Part shown: piece by piece, positions 60,866 to 64,000 of the stretch
How positions within the stretch are numbered: position 1 is the stretch's first letter
Layout of the letters: each line of letters opens with the position of its first letter
Assembly: GCF_040183065.1 (NCBI RefSeq)
Contig: NC_091131.1
Location: forward strand, 103,541,830 to 103,605,829
Length of the DNA: 64,000 nt
From: Periplaneta americana
Taxonomy: Eukaryota > Arthropoda > Insecta > Blattodea > Blattidae
Reading direction: 5' to 3'
Made by a program: the position numbers and the translations under genes
Notes under the pieces: model-generated
What the model was told of the DNA's origin: nothing
Database searches by the model: none
Seen by the model: the letters and a program-made list of their open reading frames with translations, nothing else

Positions 60866-62149
60866 CTATAATACTGTATTTAATATTTAAAAATTAATTG
60901 CAAGTCGGTTATTTTAACATTATGTAGACAAATATCGCATAATAAAATAAAAATTTTAGCTTAAGTCCAAAACATTGATTATTATTGATTGAGTTGTAGT
61001 GACATCAAACGCTAGTACTAATGTTAGGAGATACAGCGCGAATCCATAAGGTTTAACGAAAACAATGCCTATTTATGTTTATTGAAACAACTCTTCTGTA
61101 CTAGCTAATACAAAAGTTCCTAGAGTATTTCATAGGAATAAAATATGAATGAGATTAGTTTTGACAAAAAATTGCTATTAAATATAGGCGTATATGTTTG
61201 CTTTTAAGAATGAAACCTTTCCTCAACTAAGAAAATTATTAACTTTGAACTATTAAACCTTAGTAAGATGTTAAATGACGCTATGTTCTCTAGAAATATA
61301 TTTCTGTACTAAGCAATGCTATGATATTCTGAAGGACTGATAAAAGTCAACAAAGATGTGAATATGAAATCATTCCTTATAGACAGGCCATATGTAGGCT
61401 AGAATTTTTCTCTTAAGATATGTTAAAGATGTGAATAACTTACCACTTTCATTAAATTCCAATTGGATTGCATCTCATATTGCCCTTTTTCCTTACTTAC
61501 TTGTAATCCTCTAGAATAAATAGTATAAATAGTATAAAACTGGATGTTTCCTTACAATTTCTCACAGAACACTATAAAACAATTCGCGGCGGCAGCGGAA
61601 AAAACCGCGCAGGCGGCGAATCTAAATTTCAAAGCTGCAGATTCGCAGACGTCCGGCGATACATTCACGTCGGTGTGGGCACACTCATATACCGCAATGT
61701 ACGCTGAGACAGTAGCAACTTTGCGAAGCGAAACATTCGCCACCGGTGCGAATATTTCGCGTCGGTGTGGGGAGGCCTTAACTTCGGTGCTCCGCTGCCA
61801 AGCACAGAACCGAGTAACTCAGCAGTTCTACTCGCTCCGTCCCCAGCTCTAACGCTGATATAACCTCGGCAGTTGTGAGCGTCGTTAAATAAACCATAAT
61901 TTAATTTAATTTCACTATATACAGAATGAGACACAACTACAATAAAATTCATTACTATTCACAACAATAAGCTGTAAGCATTTCCATTGATACCAACTTA
62001 CCTGTAATGGGCCTGCTTACTACATGTTTTGTAATTTAATTAATCTGCTTTCTGTGTATTTTATATTTTTGTGTAGATCAACTGATGAAACTGTTTGCTA
62101 TGCTTGCTTTGTAGAGTCATAAGCGTAACTTAACATTAGTCGACATCAG

Positions 62150-62285
62150 GAACTGCTCTCGGGCTTGGGTTAGATTCCTGCTTGACTGATTACCCAGTTG
62201 AGTTTTTTTCTGAGATTTTCTCAACTGTAAAGCAAATTCCAGGTAATCTATGGCGTATCCTAGGCCTCATTTCATCGTACCAAAA
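62150..62285 (+). mobile_element. SINE family 2 fragment
   Basis: GATTACCCAGTTGAG, TTCTGAGATTTTCTC and CCAGGTAATCTATGGCGTATC match the body of the SINE at 30986-31235; the tail is missing. Confidence 0.7.
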
Positions 62286-62344
62286 AAGTGTGCAACTCTT
62301 GACTTGTTTCATATCTTAAAGCTTTAATGATATTGTAAGACCTT

Positions 62345-62493
62345 TAGGGAGGTCGAGACGTAGATGGGAAGATAATATTAAAATGGATTTGAGGGAGGTG
62401 GGATATGATGATAGAGAATGGATTAATCTTGCTCAGGATAGGGACCAATGGCGGGCTTATGTGAGGGCGGCAATGAACCTCCGGGTTCCTTAA

Positions 62494-62500
<7 letters not shown>
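62345..62500 (+). mobile_element. LINE 3' end with (TAAG)n tail
   Basis: The plus strand reads SRRRWEDNIKMDLREVGYDD and REWINLAQDRDQWRAYVRAA, then MNLRVP and a stop, the very C-terminus of the LINE family at 17174-17795, followed by (TAAG)n to 62524. The 17174 copy shows the same tail in reverse (TTAC). Confidence 0.88.
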
Positions 62501-62524
<24 letters not shown>

Positions 62525-63607
62525 ATCCATGGAATACAATAAATGAAATGAATTGAAATGAAATGAAAAGTGACGCAGTGCCTCGGGAAACACTCATATC
62601 ACTTGGAACGCCTATTTGAAAGCTTGGCTCGCCAACAAATTGCAGGGAAATTCTCATTTTCATATCATTATCGAGAGCTCTTCCTATTTTCCCATTTTAA
62701 TCTTGCAAGAAATGCTATGCTAGCCACTGTATGTTCTCCTTAAATTTTTACAAATCCTTATACTGTTCTCCAACCAGGTGATAAACCGTGAAAGGAATGT
62801 GCTTACTATTGCGTCATCTATTGGAGCGAAGTAGATAGATAATGTTAGAGTTGTAACGTCAGTTTAAAAATTATGCGCTCTCCTGCATATGTTATTGCCT
62901 GTATGGAGGGATTAAAAGACCAGGAGATTAACAGTGATCTAATTTTGTAACTAGGGTAGTATAAAAATGTGTATATCAGTGTGTTATGGTTTGTGCTTTG
63001 AGAGATAGCCATGACATGATCTTATGACATCAACATTCATTCACAGCATCACCCCGCTTCGTTTCATTCCCTGGAGACTTTCTCGTGGTTGGAGTACAGT
63101 AACTATGTTTACAAGTTTCTCTGTGAGGTTCTTACCTTTCCTTCTGCGTTATACAATAATAATATACCTCGCCATTACGATTTTGAACTTCACTCATCCA
63201 CTTTGAGTCACCTATGAGGTGCCCCTAGTATAAACTCAATTTTATGAGTGAGTAGTAACATTTATTAATATCAAATCGTGACATGTCACTCGTTTGTTAC
63301 GTCGTGTAGAGTTGTTACTCAAGGCTCAAAGGTCAGTGCCAGTCTGAGGGAGAGATAAGTATGTTTATTAATACACATACGAATTAGAACTCGAAATTGT
63401 CGGGTGATGAGTAACAACTCAAAATATTATTAATATCACTCATTGAGTCACTGCCGACTAATCTTTAACTTCCCACTACACCTTTTCCTGCTGAGACAGT
63501 AATGTTTTGGTCCGATACAAGTATGGTATGTAAATGATTTAGTTGCTGATAGCGACATCCGTCTCGCTGGATGCCGGACTAGGACTAGCCAGGCGGCCGA
63601 GTCTAAT
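62525..63607. other. No gene recognised
   Basis: No coding motif or clear repeat ends. TTATTAATATCA-type words recur near 63261 and 63430 but do not form a convincing element. Confidence 0.4.
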
Positions 63608-63796
63608 GGCTGGTTCACAATAAACCGGGAACGGAAACGACAACGAGAACGAAAACGGAAATAATGTTAAAATAAATGTATTTAAATGAGATAATTCACA
63701 AATAACTATTGTGAATGCCCATATTCAAAAATACATATTTTAACATTATTTCCGTTCTCGTTTTCGTTCTCGTTTCCGGTTTATTGTGAACCAGCC
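63608..63796. mobile_element. Palindromic MITE (189 bp)
   Basis: Almost the whole element is an inverted repeat: ends GGCTGGTTCACAATAAACCG on both sides, then CGAGAACGAAAACG and ATAATGTTAAAATA in both arms, around a loop of about 40 bp. Flanks are TAAT and TTAA; the superfamily is unsure. Confidence 0.88.
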
Positions 63797-64000
63797 TTAA
63801 CCCAGTCAATAAATCCCAGATTTACGGGATATGTAGGACGATGGATAAGAAACTTTGTCTGTGATTAATAGTTCGGAATAAAGTTCACTTTGGGGGAGAA
63901 CATCAGGAAGATTATGGCATAAGCTAAGCTTGGGATGGGACTTGATCAAGAGAATTGTTCATTTTCCTTATTTTTCTACTTTCCTCTAATTTATTTACCA

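Larger units (their letters stand above)
58965..61778 (+). mobile_element. PIF/Harbinger element nested in the hAT element
   Basis: TAA on both sides (58962-58964 and 61779-61781), the 3-bp target of PIF/Harbinger. Ends AGGCTTCCCCACACC and, complemented, AGGCCTCCCCACACC, then GACGCGAAATATTCGC. The end module is duplicated near each terminus. Inside are traces of a Harbinger transposase. 2814 bp, inactive. Confidence 0.85.

Overview
This is animal nuclear DNA, most likely from an insect, and the repeat content suggests a cockroach or close relative (an inference from remembered repeat families, not a search). The only host gene I can support is MARS1, cytoplasmic methionyl-tRNA synthetase. It runs left to right from before base 1 to a stop at 38158. 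Twelve coding exons with GT/AG borders join into one open frame of 761 codons. They cover the end of the N-terminal linker, the HIGH-type motif, the four-knuckle connective peptide, the KMSKS-type loop, the anticodon-binding helices and two C-terminal WHEP domains. The N-terminal GST-like part lies upstream, outside the window.

Everything else is introns, 3' flank and transposable elements. Introns hold short DNA transposons (IS630/Tc1/mariner, pogo, piggyBac-type, PIF/Harbinger, hairpin-ended elements), several tRNA-derived SINE families, fragments of at least four non-LTR retrotransposon families and a Penelope-like element with a GIY-YIG motif. Many insertions still show target-site duplications, so their order can be read: a SINE in a mariner-like element (190-1032), a LINE in a MITE (14788-16627), and a 95-bp LINE fragment with a 15-bp duplication (13650-13744). 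The last MARS1 intron carries a long imperfect palindrome built from the 3' end of a mariner.

After MARS1 (38.2-64 kb) no host gene is recognised. A near full-length two-ORF LINE on the minus strand (42330-48245, 12-bp duplications) is split by a mariner (44150-45500); its ORF1 and ORF2 share a frame and are separated by one TAG. A DD41D IS630-type element (48348-49634), a hAT remnant (about 50.85-51.4 kb) and an IS630-type relic (54702-55635) follow. At 55763-55977 an inverted repeat carries two hammerhead-ribozyme-like motifs on opposite strands. The right end holds a nested set: SINE (57215-61910), inside it a hAT element (57393-61851, 8-bp duplication), inside that a PIF/Harbinger element (58965-61778) with repeated terminal modules.

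I see no new multi-gene system. The points most worth following are the hammerhead-like pair, the ORF1-TAG-ORF2 layout, the doubled WHEP region, the hairpin-ended repeat family and the palindrome before the last MARS1 exon.
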